In this document: in pieces, positions 21,375-31,871 of the stretch
Layout: each line of letters opens with the position of its first letter
Position numbering within the stretch: position 1 is the first letter of the stretch
Assembly: GCA_902523435.1 (NCBI GenBank)
Contig: CABYZM010000004.1
Location: forward strand, 7,501-71,500
Direction of reading: 5' to 3'
Length of the DNA: 64,000 nucleotides
From: an uncultured SAR116 cluster alpha proteobacterium
GTDB lineage: Bacteria; Pseudomonadota; Alphaproteobacteria; Puniceispirillales; Puniceispirillaceae
Made by a program: the position numbers and the translations under genes
The notes under the pieces: model-generated
Told to the model about the DNA's origin: nothing
The model's input: only the letters and a program-made list of their open reading frames with translations
Databases searched by the model: none

Positions 21375-23327
21375 TCAACCTGAATTGCTGGTGAAATTGG
21401 ATCTTAAAAGAGACGAGATCATAAGCTCATGTGCCAATGCAGAAGCTGTACTATCAAGACCCACCTGCTGCAATGCAGCAATGACCCGCGAACCATCGGA
21501 AGGCGCGACCCAGCCCAGATGCACAGGCTGGACAAGGCTTGCAGCGATTAGGCCTACCTCGCCAACTCGTCCAGCTTCAGCTGCCTGTTCAAGCGCCAAG
21601 AGGCCGAAGGCAGACAGACGATGATATGGTGCAGGCCAGTCACTAAAGCCATCTGCACCCTCTGATGAGTTAGTCAGACGGGCCACCCAATCAAATGACG
21701 GGGTTGAAATACCAATCGCGTCTAAAATCGGCAAAAGCGACCAGCAGTCTAGCCTCATCATAACGTCAGCATCCCATGCCATATTGTCTGTAAGTTGCAA
21801 GACGGTCTGAATGTCATAAGCTTTCTGAGATGCTGCATCCAGCATAACGGGCAGGGGCTGGGATGGATCTGCCAAGGCCAGGATAACCGCATAATCAGAA
21901 GCAAGCTGTTCTGACAACGTCGCTGCTTCTGTCATCTCCAAACGTTGACGGATCAGGCTGGCATATAAATCTATAAGCAAATCAATTCGGCCGGCCTGAG
22001 TTTCTCGCCTGAGGGCCTCCACAATCAGCATATCTGTATCCTCGCCCTGGCGTGTGGCCAGTCCAACCCACAAATATGCTGAGTTCAGGCCATGCCCGCG
22101 CAGATGAGCCTTCCCCTCTGCATTTTGATTGCGCAGACTAGCTAAAGCGGCTTCAGCCGGAACAGGTGCAGTCAGCAAGGACCGCCAGATTTGTTCTGTC
22201 TCTCCGGCTGTCTGCACATTTCTGTCCAGCATCTGATAACTGGTGTTCAATGCAGCATCAGGGGCAAGATAGCGAAAACTGGCGGCCGCCTGTATCATAG
22301 ATGGAGGAAGATTTTCAAAAGCATCAGCTGAAATCTGTTCATGTGCGGCATCCATAAGAACAAGATGCAGCAAGGATAAGTCATCAAGGTCTAAAGATAA
22401 CGTGGCCGCCCGACCCAGCAGTTTATCTACCAGCTGGAAAAAATTATCATCCTGCTCACCACTTGCCCGCAGAATATCTGCTGCGAAACTGGCTGCACCC
22501 AACTGACCGTCGAGCAAGGCACAGATGATCCTGGCCTTGTGCCAGAACGCATCCAAAGTCTGAAGCGCAAACTGTTCAGCATCACTGCAGGCCGCTTTAT
22601 CAGCACGGCGGACCATATCATATTCAATCTGCCATCTCTTCCACTCAGACCATTCTTCATCCAAAGGCAAGAGCCGAACAATCTGCGATAATTTATCTGA
22701 TTGACCAGAACGCGCCAGCCAGTCCAGCCTAGCCTCAACAAGCTGTTCAGCCAAATTCCCTGCATTCTTTGGAGGTACAGCTGTTTGAACTGTAATTGCG
22801 GAAGTTAGAGCCAACAGCGCCGCTGAACTGCCTCTTGCAGGTGTCGCTTTCAGCAGCGCCAATGCCTGTTCGGCATCAGAGTTTGACCATATCAGAGAAT
22901 TTATGACTGTATCTACCGATGTAATTTGGTTCAAGCCAATTGATGCCAGCCCAACTTTTGAAATAGAACGCCTGCCAACCCGGCCAGCAGCAACTGATGT
23001 CTGAGAGGCTTCCTTACCCCCAGCTGGCGCTTTTGCATCTGTCTGCCCACCACTGAGCTCACTGTCTGCAGTGGCCTGCAATGAAGCATTCAGATCGCCA
23101 ACAAACTGGGTTTCATCTGGCCGTGACTTATCTGTTTCTGAGGAGTTAAAATTGGCTAGATCTGTTAGGCTAACAGGACCCTGCGCCAGCTCGCTTTCCT
23201 GCTCCGCAGCCAGCTGTGAAGCTCCAAATAGTGGGGGCAGAAAGATGCAAATCAACAAAAAGCAAGCTCTAGCCACAATTAACTGACGAAGAGCGGGTCT
23301 GAGCAGATTAATTTTCAAGACGTTCAT
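21375..23327 (-). CDS. Uncharacterised 650-aa exported or membrane-anchored helical protein
   Basis: Long ORF with N-terminal hydrophobic signal (LIVARACFLLICIFLPPLFGASQLAAEQ), Ala/Leu-rich helical body, ends 7 bp before the xerD ORF start. Confidence 0.8.
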   Translation of the reverse strand: MNVLKINLLRPALRQLIVARACFLLICIFLPPLFGASQLAAEQESELAQGPVSLTDLANFNSSETDKSRPDETQFVGDLNASLQATADSELSGGQTDAKAPAGGKEASQTSVAAGRVGRRSISKVGLASIGLNQITSVDTVINSLIWSNSDAEQALALLKATPARGSSAALLALTSAITVQTAVPPKNAGNLAEQLVEARLDWLARSGQSDKLSQIVRLLPLDEEWSEWKRWQIEYDMVRRADKAACSDAEQFALQTLDAFWHKARIICALLDGQLGAASFAADILRASGEQDDNFFQLVDKLLGRAATLSLDLDDLSLLHLVLMDAAHEQISADAFENLPPSMIQAAASFRYLAPDAALNTSYQMLDRNVQTAGETEQIWRSLLTAPVPAEAALASLRNQNAEGKAHLRGHGLNSAYLWVGLATRQGEDTDMLIVEALRRETQAGRIDLLIDLYASLIRQRLEMTEAATLSEQLASDYAVILALADPSQPLPVMLDAASQKAYDIQTVLQLTDNMAWDADVMMRLDCWSLLPILDAIGISTPSFDWVARLTNSSEGADGFSDWPAPYHRLSAFGLLALEQAAEAGRVGEVGLIAASLVQPVHLGWVAPSDGSRVIAALQQVGLDSTASALAHELMISSLLRSNFTSNSG

Positions 23328-23445
23328 CCGGGATAATCTTTGAAACCGTCTTGACCGGAGCCGGAATTTGCCAGGTAGATAGAAAGGTCAACCCGCCAAA
23401 ACCACACACCAGAACAAGAATTAAAAACAGGCGCATACCAGTCAT
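23308..23445 (-). CDS. 45-aa membrane micro-protein (not in supplied ORF track)
   Basis: My translation: MTGMRLFLILVLVCGFGGLTFLSTWQIPAPVKTVSKIIPDERLEN*; one TM helix; overlaps the start of the 650-aa ORF by 20 bp. Confidence 0.7.
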   Translation of the reverse strand: MTGMRLFLILVLVCGFGGLTFLSTWQIPAPVKTVSKIIPDERLEN

Positions 23446-23702
23446 ATCATATGTCCTTCATCTGCATCACTACAATGTCTATATCAGAATTTTTGTTCAA
23501 TAATATATCCAGCGTAACCATAATAACTTAAAATTGACATACGGAAACATTATGGCAGTGATGAGGCAATGTGAAAAGTCGTAACATGCTTTTTAACCAC
23601 TATGCAGTGGTGACTTAACTTGCAGACCAAGCTAGACTTTAGCCAGATTAGACTTTAAATAGCGATCAAGAAAAAATAAGCAAAATCATACCAAGAGCGC
23701 AG

Positions 23703-24317
23703 ATGTTAACTTTCACACCTGAACAGCGCCGCCGGTTCGCAGCAGATATTGATGGCGAATACCAACCAAAAACAAAAAAACCCATTGTTCTTGTTGGACT
23801 AATGGGCTCAGGAAAAACCGCACTTGGCAAACGTCTTGCTGTTGCCTTAGGCCTGTCATTCGTAGACAGCGACACAATTATTGAGAAAAAATCTGGGCTA
23901 CTTATCCGCAATATTTTTGAGATCAGCGGGGAGGCAAAGTTTAGAGAAATGGAGCACAAAACCATTTTAAGTAATCTAAAAAGCTCGCCGGTCATTTTGT
24001 CAACGGGCGGTGGTGCGTTTTGCAATCCCAAAACACGGGCGGCCATAAAAACCCACGCAATCAGCGTATGGCTAGATGCAAAACCAACAGACCTCCTGCA
24101 CCGTATTGGCAACACATCATCACGGCCTTTATTGAATGCGGGCGACCCTTTACAAATTCTGAGTGATTTGCGCCAACAGCGTATGGCTGATTATCAGCAG
24201 GCAGAACTTCATGTCAAAACTGGGCGGCATTCCCTCCGCCTGTCGATGAAAAAAATACTCAATATCCTTGAGCAGAACAGCTATATTGAAGCTGTGTCAG
24301 ACAAAAATGACAAATAA
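23703..24317 (+). CDS. aroK: Shikimate kinase
   Basis: Walker A GLMGSGKTALGKRLA, ILSTGGGAF, followed by aroB. Confidence 0.95.
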   Translation: MLTFTPEQRRRFAADIDGEYQPKTKKPIVLVGLMGSGKTALGKRLAVALGLSFVDSDTIIEKKSGLLIRNIFEISGEAKFREMEHKTILSNLKSSPVILSTGGGAFCNPKTRAAIKTHAISVWLDAKPTDLLHRIGNTSSRPLLNAGDPLQILSDLRQQRMADYQQAELHVKTGRHSLRLSMKKILNILEQNSYIEAVSDKNDK

Positions 24318-24344
24318 ATTACCGGCATATGAGGCCTCAAAAAT

Positions 24345-25454
24345 ATGACCACCACCTCATCGCGCGTCCATGTCGCTCTGGCTAAAAACAGCTATGATAT
24401 TCACATCGGCCATGATCTATTCACTGCTGCGGCAGATGATTTGTCTACTCTGCTGGCAGAAAAACAGGTTGTAATCATCACAGATGCGAACATCGCACCG
24501 CTTCATCTTCAGGCCACCGAAAAGGCATTGGCTGAATTTGCCCGCCAAACTGTCAGCTTTATTCTGCCAGCTGGCGAAGCCAGTAAGTCATTCGGCACGT
24601 ATGAGCAGCTCGTAAATGATATTCTGGGGCTTCCTATTGACAGGCAAACGGTTTTGGTGGCCCTTGGCGGTGGTGTAATTGGTGATCTGGCTGGTTTTGC
24701 TGCCGCCAGCCTTTTGCGAGGCCTTGATTTCATCCAAATTCCTACCAGCCTTCTAGCTCAGGTGGACAGTTCTGTCGGCGGCAAGACAGGGATTAACACA
24801 GCTGCAGGAAAAAATCTGGTTGGGGCGTTTCATCAGCCTCGGCTGGTTCTTGCAGACATCAGTATGCTGGCCAGCCTGCCCGCAAGAGAATTAAAGGCAG
24901 GTTACGCAGAGGTGGTAAAATATGGCCTTTTGGGCGATGCTGCATTTTTCGAGTGGCTGGAGGTTAACGGGCGTGGCGTAATCAGCGGTGATACTGACGT
25001 TCAGGCGGAGGTTGTGCGGCGATCCTGTCAGATTAAAGCTGATATTGTTGCTGCTGATGAATATGAGGCTGGCCGGCGAGCCTTGTTGAATCTTGGCCAT
25101 ACCTTTGCGCATGCGTTTGAGGCTGTCGCCGGTTATGATGGCCGGCTGTTGCATGGTGAGGCTGTCAGTGCGGGCCTAGTCTGCGCATTTGCATTTTCCC
25201 GGCAGCTTGGCTTATGTTCAGGACAGGATGTGATGCGCGTGTCCGCCCATCTGCAGAACATGGAGATGCCTGCACAAAATGACCAGCTAGCCGCCGGGCA
25301 GGCAGAACCGAAGGTTTTGATTGAGCACATGCGTAAAGATAAAAAGACCCGGCAGGGCAAGCTGACCTTCATTCTCGCCCGGCAAATAGGTGAGGCTTTT
25401 GTTGCCGGGGACATTGATGAGGCTGAGCTGAACAGATTTTTGGAGACGCTATGA
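24345..25454 (+). CDS. aroB: 3-dehydroquinate synthase
   Basis: ALGGGVIGDLAGFAAASLLRG, QVDSSVGGKTGIN, NLGHTFAHAFE. Confidence 0.97.
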   Translation: MTTTSSRVHVALAKNSYDIHIGHDLFTAAADDLSTLLAEKQVVIITDANIAPLHLQATEKALAEFARQTVSFILPAGEASKSFGTYEQLVNDILGLPIDRQTVLVALGGGVIGDLAGFAAASLLRGLDFIQIPTSLLAQVDSSVGGKTGINTAAGKNLVGAFHQPRLVLADISMLASLPARELKAGYAEVVKYGLLGDAAFFEWLEVNGRGVISGDTDVQAEVVRRSCQIKADIVAADEYEAGRRALLNLGHTFAHAFEAVAGYDGRLLHGEAVSAGLVCAFAFSRQLGLCSGQDVMRVSAHLQNMEMPAQNDQLAAGQAEPKVLIEHMRKDKKTRQGKLTFILARQIGEAFVAGDIDEAELNRFLETL

Positions 25455-26725
25455 GTATCGCGCTTTCAACAGCAATACTCTTGTTGATCATTTTATTGCT
25501 TATCATGATATCAGCGTTTTTTTCCAGTGCTGAAACTGCCTTGACGGCGGCTTCAGAAGCACGAATAAGGCAATTGGCAAAAACAAAGGCCAACCGTCAG
25601 GCAATGCGTGTCGAGAAGTTGCGCAAAAACAAAGAAGAGCTGATCAGTACAATTCTTGTGGGTAATAATCTGGTCAATATCCTGGCCTCAGCTCTAGCAA
25701 CATCAGCTGCTATTTCGCTGACGGGTGATGGTGGCGTCGCGCTGGCCACATTGGTCATGACAGTAATTATTGTCCTGTTTGCTGAAGTTCTTCCAAAAAG
25801 CTATGCTTTTAATAACGCAGACAGATTTTCCCTGAAAATCGCACTGATTGTGCAGATCATTGTTTGGGCTCTGAAACCTGTGACCTGGAGCCTGCGGGTG
25901 ATTGTCATCCGCCTACTGCGCAATAAAAGCGAAGAGGGCACTTCACGCGAAGATGAATTACGTGGACTGATTGATCTACATAGCGAGGATACAGATGAAG
26001 ATGGAAGAGAGACAGGAGCCATGCTGTCCTCTGTTCTCGATCTAGGTGAGCTAACAGTGGAGGAGATCATGACACACAGGGCGTCAGTATCTTCAGTTGA
26101 TGCGCATGATGACCCAGAAGAAATATTGCGTTTTGTGCTGCGCTCACCGCATACTCGGCATCCGGTGTATTCCGGCAAGCCTGAAAATATTACAGGAGTT
26201 CTGCATGTTAAGGCCCTGCTGCGAGCTATTGAAGAGAATGCTGATCGCGATTTAAGTGGGCTGAACATTAAGGATATTGCAACTGAACCTTTCTTTGTGC
26301 CAGAAACCACACCGTTATTTGCCCAGCTTCAGGCCTTTCGGGCACGGCGTGAGCATTTTGCAGTGGTGATAGATGAATATGGAGACCTGCGTGGAATAGT
26401 GACGCTTGAAGATATCTTAGAGGAGATTGTTGGGGATATTGATGATGAAACGGATATTGATCTGCCTGATGTTAAACCGCAGCCAGATGGTTCATATATT
26501 GCTGAGGGCACAGTCACTTTGCGTGATTTGAATCGTCTACTGGCTTTAGAACTCCCCGATGATGAGGCCTCTACATTAGCGGGGCTTATTATTTACGAAA
26601 GCCAACATATCCCCTCTGTCGGACAGGAGTTCAAGTTTCATGATATACGCTTTAAAATCATTGCCCGCCAAAACAATCAGATCACTTCGATTAGATTATG
26701 GCTGCCTGCCAACAAACAGCTATGA
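25451..26725 (+). CDS. HlyC/CorC family transporter (DUF21 + CBS + CorC_HlyC)
   Basis: DUF21 membrane domain, CBS pair, VIDEYGDLRGIVTLEDILEEIVGDI; ATGA overlap with aroB. Confidence 0.93.
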   Translation: MSIALSTAILLLIILLLIMISAFFSSAETALTAASEARIRQLAKTKANRQAMRVEKLRKNKEELISTILVGNNLVNILASALATSAAISLTGDGGVALATLVMTVIIVLFAEVLPKSYAFNNADRFSLKIALIVQIIVWALKPVTWSLRVIVIRLLRNKSEEGTSREDELRGLIDLHSEDTDEDGRETGAMLSSVLDLGELTVEEIMTHRASVSSVDAHDDPEEILRFVLRSPHTRHPVYSGKPENITGVLHVKALLRAIEENADRDLSGLNIKDIATEPFFVPETTPLFAQLQAFRARREHFAVVIDEYGDLRGIVTLEDILEEIVGDIDDETDIDLPDVKPQPDGSYIAEGTVTLRDLNRLLALELPDDEASTLAGLIIYESQHIPSVGQEFKFHDIRFKIIARQNNQITSIRLWLPANKQL

Positions 26726-26741
26726 ATGTAAAGGATAACAT

Positions 26742-27287
26742 ATGAAGACTCAGCATCTCTCCCCGCCTGCTGAACGTGAAGACAGACATAACCGCCAAGT
26801 AAGCTGTCACGGTTATGCCCGTAAAGACGGGTTGCTAGATATCGAAGGTGAGCTGATTGACACAAAGGCCTATGACTTTCCATCCTCTACCCATGGCATC
26901 ATCACATCAGGCACGCCCGTTCACCATATGCAGGTCAGAATTACAATTGATTTTGAGATGGTGATCCAGCATGCCGAAGCTGTGACGGTAAATGGTCCTT
27001 ATGCGATCTGCCCAAAGGGAGCGGAAAACATCATTGGCCTGATTGGCCTTAAAATCGGGCCTGGCTGGAAGCGAAAAGTTCAGGCTGCCATCGGCGGGCC
27101 AAAGGGCTGTACTCATATTACTGAATTGATGGGCCCAATGGCCACAACTGCTTTCCAGACACTCTATGGCGAAAAGGCCCGGCAGAAACGGGATGCCTTA
27201 GGGGCAGATCAGAACCAGCAGCTAAAGACCCCTCTGCCCAGCTTGACTAACAGTTGTATTGCCTATGCTCAACAGAATGACGAATAA
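26742..27287 (+). CDS. DUF2889 domain-containing protein
   Basis: RHNRQVSCHGYARKDGLLDIEGELIDTKAY...GPKGCTHITELMGPMATTAFQT. Confidence 0.85.
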   Translation: MKTQHLSPPAEREDRHNRQVSCHGYARKDGLLDIEGELIDTKAYDFPSSTHGIITSGTPVHHMQVRITIDFEMVIQHAEAVTVNGPYAICPKGAENIIGLIGLKIGPGWKRKVQAAIGGPKGCTHITELMGPMATTAFQTLYGEKARQKRDALGADQNQQLKTPLPSLTNSCIAYAQQNDE

Positions 27288-27313
27288 ACCACACATTCAC
27301 GAGCTGGATAGCC

Positions 27314-27592
27314 TCAGTCTTTGATGATGGTGATCTGAAGCGCGTGCACCGGACCAGCCAGAAAATCAGCCAAACTTGAGGTGATCATCCTGTGCGCAGC
27401 CACACGGCTTAACCCTCGCAAGGCAGGCGCAGCAATCTGAAGATTAAAATGGGACTGGCCGCCGTCTGGCGCACCCACATGGCCTGCATGCTGCCAGCTG
27501 ACATCCTCTATTTTCAGTACAGATGGTGATAAGTCAGCTTTCAAGCGCGCCACCATTTGATCAGCGATTTTCGTTTCTGAATGTGGCGTCAT
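27314..27592 (-). CDS. bolA: BolA family protein
   Basis: LKIEDVSWQHAGHVGAPDGGQSHFNLQI...SRVAAHRMI; start refined to MTPHSETK. Confidence 0.88.
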   Translation of the reverse strand: MTPHSETKIADQMVARLKADLSPSVLKIEDVSWQHAGHVGAPDGGQSHFNLQIAAPALRGLSRVAAHRMITSSLADFLAGPVHALQITIIKD

Positions 27593-27689
27593 CCTTATTA
27601 TTCCTCTGCAGTCTACTAAGCCTAATAAAAGCATTGTTTTATCGAAGGCTGAGCTTGTAAAGCCCTCTTTATGACTTATACTGAAACAG

Positions 27690-28274
27690 ATGAGACGGAA
27701 ACATAAAATTGACATTGATTTTGCCGTTAAAGCTGGTGAGCAAATTATATCTGACGCTGGCCTAAATATTTGTATGGCTGAGGGCTGTTTTGATAGAGGC
27801 ACATATCCCGCACCCAAAAACAGACAGGAATTGCGCAGTCATATCTGGTTTTGCTTAAATCATATCCGCATGTTCAACAGCCAGTGGAACTATTATGACG
27901 GGCTGGAGGGAGAAGCGCTGGAACGTGAGATCAGACGGGCCACCACGTGGGAGCGGCCTAGCTGGAAATTTGGCACGGGCCCCTCTGCAAAAATAGCCAA
28001 TTCTGAGCCTTTTGAAGACAAATTTTCATTTTTTGACGAGCCAGAAACAAAAACACATATTGCAGCTCAGAATTTGACAGTAGAAGAAAAGAAAGCCTAT
28101 GCGCTGCTTGAACTGGAGCCTGGTGCAGATGAAAAGGCCATAAAGCAGCGATATAAAGCGCTGGCAAAAGAGCTGCACCCTGATCATAACCAGTCAGACC
28201 CAGCTGCGGAAGACAGGCTAAAAGAAATAAATCTTGCTTATGCTGTGTTGCGTAAAAACATAAAAAGCCTTTGA
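27690..28274 (+). CDS. J-domain-containing protein (C-terminal DnaJ domain)
   Basis: AYALLELEPGADEKAIKQRYKALAKELHPDHN with HPD motif; upstream of cobS. Confidence 0.92.
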   Translation: MRRKHKIDIDFAVKAGEQIISDAGLNICMAEGCFDRGTYPAPKNRQELRSHIWFCLNHIRMFNSQWNYYDGLEGEALEREIRRATTWERPSWKFGTGPSAKIANSEPFEDKFSFFDEPETKTHIAAQNLTVEEKKAYALLELEPGADEKAIKQRYKALAKELHPDHNQSDPAAEDRLKEINLAYAVLRKNIKSL

Positions 28275-28413
28275 CAGCGCCATTAACAAACTATCGCAGG
28301 CGCCACTGATGGGGATTTGAAGAGGTGCGAGCACATTCATTTGCCGTTGCATTTTACCTGTGCGCCTGATAACTGCTAATCTTCAGATTAAGATGAAATT
28401 CGGAGTCAAGTTT

Positions 28414-29418
28414 ATGTCCGCAGAAACAACCCACGGCCAAACCGCACATTCTCTTTCCGCCCCTGATATTGAAGTGGATGCAAAGAAACTGTTCGGCCTC
28501 GATATTAACCTGAAAGTTCCAGCATTTTCAGCGCCGTCAGCTTATGTGCCTGCTGTGGATCCCGATTATCAGTTTGATAATGATACGACCTTGGCGATCT
28601 TGGCTGGTTTTTCACACAACCGGCGCGTTATGGTTCAGGGCTATCATGGCACTGGTAAATCAACTCATATTGAACAGGTCGCTGCCCGCCTAAACTGGCC
28701 GTGCATGCGTATAAATCTAGACAGTCATGTCAGCCGCATTGACCTTGTTGGTAAAGATGCCATTGTTCTGAAAGATGGTAAGCAAGTTACTGAATTCCGC
28801 GAAGGGATCCTACCGTGGGCAATTCAGAACTGTGTGGCACTGGTATTCGATGAATATGATGCGGGCCGCGCAGATGTGATGTTCGTAATCCAGCGCATCC
28901 TAGAAGTTGACGGAAAGCTGACCCTACTGGATACGAGCCGGGTTATCACCCCTAATCCGTATTTTCGCCTGTTTGCTACGGCAAACACCGTTGGCCTTGG
29001 AGATACAACCGGCCTTTATCACGGTACCCAGCAGATTAATCAGGGTCAGATGGACAGATGGTCAATTGTGACAACCTTAAATTATCTATCGCATGAAGAT
29101 GAACTAAACATTATTCTGGCAAAGCAGAAGCCATATCAGACGGATGAGGGCCGCAAACAAATTGACCAGATGGTGCGCATGGCAGATATGACGCGCAAAG
29201 GATTTATGGCTGGAGATCTATCTACCCTAATGTCACCACGGACGGTTCTGACCTGGGCTGAAAATGCCCTGATTTTCGATGATATTACTCTAGCGTTTAG
29301 ATTAAGCTTCTTGAACAAATGTGATGAGATTGAACGACCAACCTTGGCTGAATATTACCAGCGCATCTTTGGCGTTGACCTGCCAGAAGCCCCAGCCATG
29401 ACACAGAAGGCATCCTGA
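28414..29418 (+). CDS. cobS: Cobaltochelatase CobS subunit-like AAA+ ATPase
   Basis: [25 protein letters not shown] Walker [22 protein letters not shown]; start refined to MSAETTHGQ. Confidence 0.93.
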   Translation: MSAETTHGQTAHSLSAPDIEVDAKKLFGLDINLKVPAFSAPSAYVPAVDPDYQFDNDTTLAILAGFSHNRRVMVQGYHGTGKSTHIEQVAARLNWPCMRINLDSHVSRIDLVGKDAIVLKDGKQVTEFREGILPWAIQNCVALVFDEYDAGRADVMFVIQRILEVDGKLTLLDTSRVITPNPYFRLFATANTVGLGDTTGLYHGTQQINQGQMDRWSIVTTLNYLSHEDELNIILAKQKPYQTDEGRKQIDQMVRMADMTRKGFMAGDLSTLMSPRTVLTWAENALIFDDITLAFRLSFLNKCDEIERPTLAEYYQRIFGVDLPEAPAMTQKAS

Positions 29419-29455
29419 CAACTTCAGTAACGAAACGGTGTAGGGATACGAAACG

Positions 29456-31318
29456 TTGAGTCAAAACGAGCCGTCTGATTTCTTGAAAGCAAATGCTGCG
29501 GCATTGCGTGCACTTGCAGGCGGTGTGGACCGCCAGGTCCGTTATGCCGGACAGGACACCCATATTGGCAAGACGGAAATAAGGCTGCCTGCTCTGCCGC
29601 GTGAAACCGGCCAGAAAATGCGCTCTGACAGCCGCGGCGCAGCTGATTCAGCTGGATTATGGCTAGCTCATCACAATGATCAAACACATCAATCCCTCTG
29701 CCCGTCAGCACCAGCGGCAAAAGCTATCTTTGATGCTGCTGAAACAGCACGGGTTGAAGCGATTGGCGCGAACCAGATGACAGGTGTAGCGCAGAACCTG
29801 TCGGCCCGGCTAAATAAGAAATATTCAACCTCAACAATTGGGGCGCCTGATTCCGGTGATGATAATGCAGTGGTGGATGCTGTGCGACTGATGGTGCGTG
29901 AAGCGCTGACAGGGGAGGCCCCACCTGCGTCGACTGCCATGGTCATGGATTTATGGCGTCCCTGGATTAATGCACGGGCAGAAGATCTGCTGCAGGAAAT
30001 GCGTTCATGTGAGGAGAATCAGTCTGATTTTGCTGAGTTGTCGAGACGCCTTATTGGCGCGCTGCAGTCTGATTTGGGAGATGCTGCAGATCAGAATGAG
30101 GATGGCAGTGATGCAGAGGATGATGCCAATGATAAAGCATCACAGGATGACGGATCTGCAGATGATGCCCAATCTGCAACAGGTGAAGATGACAGTGAGG
30201 GCGATGAGAGCCAGGGTGTTGAGCAGGATGGTGACGCGGCTGGAATGGCCTCAGATGACAGCACAGATATAGATGCTGATTCAGATATGGACGGAATGAC
30301 AGATGGGGAATCACCAGGTGGAGAGCCTGGCCAGAACCCCTATCAGATAGAGCCTGGCCCAGATGTATATAGAATTTTTACAGACCAGTATGACGAAGTG
30401 ATTGATGCTGCAGATTTATGTGATCCAGAAGAGCTAGAGCGGCTGCGCAATATGCTGGACCGCCACATGGAAAATCTAAATCAGATGATTGGCAAGCTAG
30501 CCAATAGGCTGCAGCGCAAACTTATGGCTTTTCAGAACCGGTCTTGGGAATTTGATCTTGAAGAAGGTCTTTTGGATGCCGGCAAGCTGCATCGTGTTGT
30601 CACCCAGCCCTTCAGCGCTCTCTCTTATAAGCAGGAACAGGACACAAAATTCAGAGACACAATTGTCACTCTACTGTTGGATAATTCAGGCTCGATGCGG
30701 GGACGGCCTATCACCATTGCTGCTGTTACGGCTGATATTATGGCCCGCACGCTGGAGCGGTGTGGGGTAAAGGTTGAAATTCTGGGCTTCACTACAAAAG
30801 CTTGGAAAGGCGGACAGTCGCGGGAATACTGGCAGGGCGCTGGGAAACCAGCTATGCCTGGCCGGTTAAATGATTTGCGCCACATTATATACAAATCTGC
30901 TGACCAGCCAATGCGCCGTGCACGTAAGTCACTTGGCCTCATGCTGCGCGAAGGCATCCTGAAGGAAAATATTGATGGCGAGGCATTGGTCTGGGCCCAT
31001 GACAGGCTGGTCAGCCGTGCAGAAGACAGACGCATCATGATGGTCATTTCAGATGGTGCACCCGTTGATGATTCAACATTGTCTTCAAACAGCGGCAATT
31101 ATCTTGAGAAGCATCTGCGCCAGACTATTGCCATGATTGAAAACAAATCCCCCGTACAATTGCTGGCGATCGGCATTGGCCATGATGTGACCCGCTATTA
31201 CAAACGGGCTGTAACCATAACAGATGTTGATCAGTTAGGCGGCACGGTGATTGGCGAGCTGGCAGATTTGTTTGACGAAGATAAATCACCCGGGTCAATG
31301 CACCGATTTAAACGGTAA
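29456..31318 (+). CDS. cobT: Cobaltochelatase CobT subunit-like VWA protein
   Basis: Central acidic region, C-terminal [22 protein letters not shown], adjacent to cobS. Confidence 0.93.
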   Translation: MSQNEPSDFLKANAAALRALAGGVDRQVRYAGQDTHIGKTEIRLPALPRETGQKMRSDSRGAADSAGLWLAHHNDQTHQSLCPSAPAAKAIFDAAETARVEAIGANQMTGVAQNLSARLNKKYSTSTIGAPDSGDDNAVVDAVRLMVREALTGEAPPASTAMVMDLWRPWINARAEDLLQEMRSCEENQSDFAELSRRLIGALQSDLGDAADQNEDGSDAEDDANDKASQDDGSADDAQSATGEDDSEGDESQGVEQDGDAAGMASDDSTDIDADSDMDGMTDGESPGGEPGQNPYQIEPGPDVYRIFTDQYDEVIDAADLCDPEELERLRNMLDRHMENLNQMIGKLANRLQRKLMAFQNRSWEFDLEEGLLDAGKLHRVVTQPFSALSYKQEQDTKFRDTIVTLLLDNSGSMRGRPITIAAVTADIMARTLERCGVKVEILGFTTKAWKGGQSREYWQGAGKPAMPGRLNDLRHIIYKSADQPMRRARKSLGLMLREGILKENIDGEALVWAHDRLVSRAEDRRIMMVISDGAPVDDSTLSSNSGNYLEKHLRQTIAMIENKSPVQLLAIGIGHDVTRYYKRAVTITDVDQLGGTVIGELADLFDEDKSPGSMHRFKR

Positions 31319-31324
31319 TAAAAA

Positions 31325-31346
31325 ACCCTGCCGTTTCAAGCAGGGT
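31325..31346. terminator. Putative bidirectional rho-independent terminator between convergent cobT and rpmB
   Basis: ACCCTGC-cgtttcaa-GCAGGGT flanked by A-rich and T-rich sides. Confidence 0.7.
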
Positions 31347-31407
31347 GTTTCTTATCAGTTCAATCACTTAACGTTCAATTAAATGCTGAGCTTGCTACCC
31401 GAGCGCA

Positions 31408-31692
31408 TTAAGCTGACTGTGCTGACATAATCTCTCGCTTGAGTGCACGAGCCTCATCAGCCAGCTCTGAATTACGGGCCTGCAACAAAAATGCATCCAA
31501 ACCACCATGCTTTTCAACAGTTCGAATCGCACTAACAGAAACACGCAGTGAGACGTCACGGCCCAAAATCTCTGATGACATGCTGGTGCGTTGAAGGTTT
31601 GGCAGAAACCGTCTGCGGGTGCGGTTATTCGCGTGGCTCACATTATTGCCTGACATCACGCCTTTACCTGTAATTTGACACCGTTTTGACAT
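31408..31692 (-). CDS. rpmB: 50S ribosomal protein L28
   Basis: [34 protein letters not shown]; start refined. Confidence 0.96.
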   Translation of the reverse strand: MSKRCQITGKGVMSGNNVSHANNRTRRRFLPNLQRTSMSSEILGRDVSLRVSVSAIRTVEKHGGLDAFLLQARNSELADEARALKREIMSAQSA

Positions 31693-31871
31693 AGCTTTTG
31701 TCCTTTCACGCCAGCCCTTTGAGCTCAAAAAATGCAACAATCGGGGGTTTATAAGTCCAAATAAGCAAAAGGTCAAGCCAAAGCGACCCTTAGGCGATCG
31801 TCTAACAAATTATCCAAAATATGGTGCTGCAGGACAGTCAGATTTGTCGCGCAGCCCATCTGCGGCACCAT

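Noticed and set aside
25801-26310. 169-aa Ser/Arg-rich ORF antisense to the CorC-like gene
   Set aside because: Serine-rich composition is the expected complement of the coding strand; no independent support.
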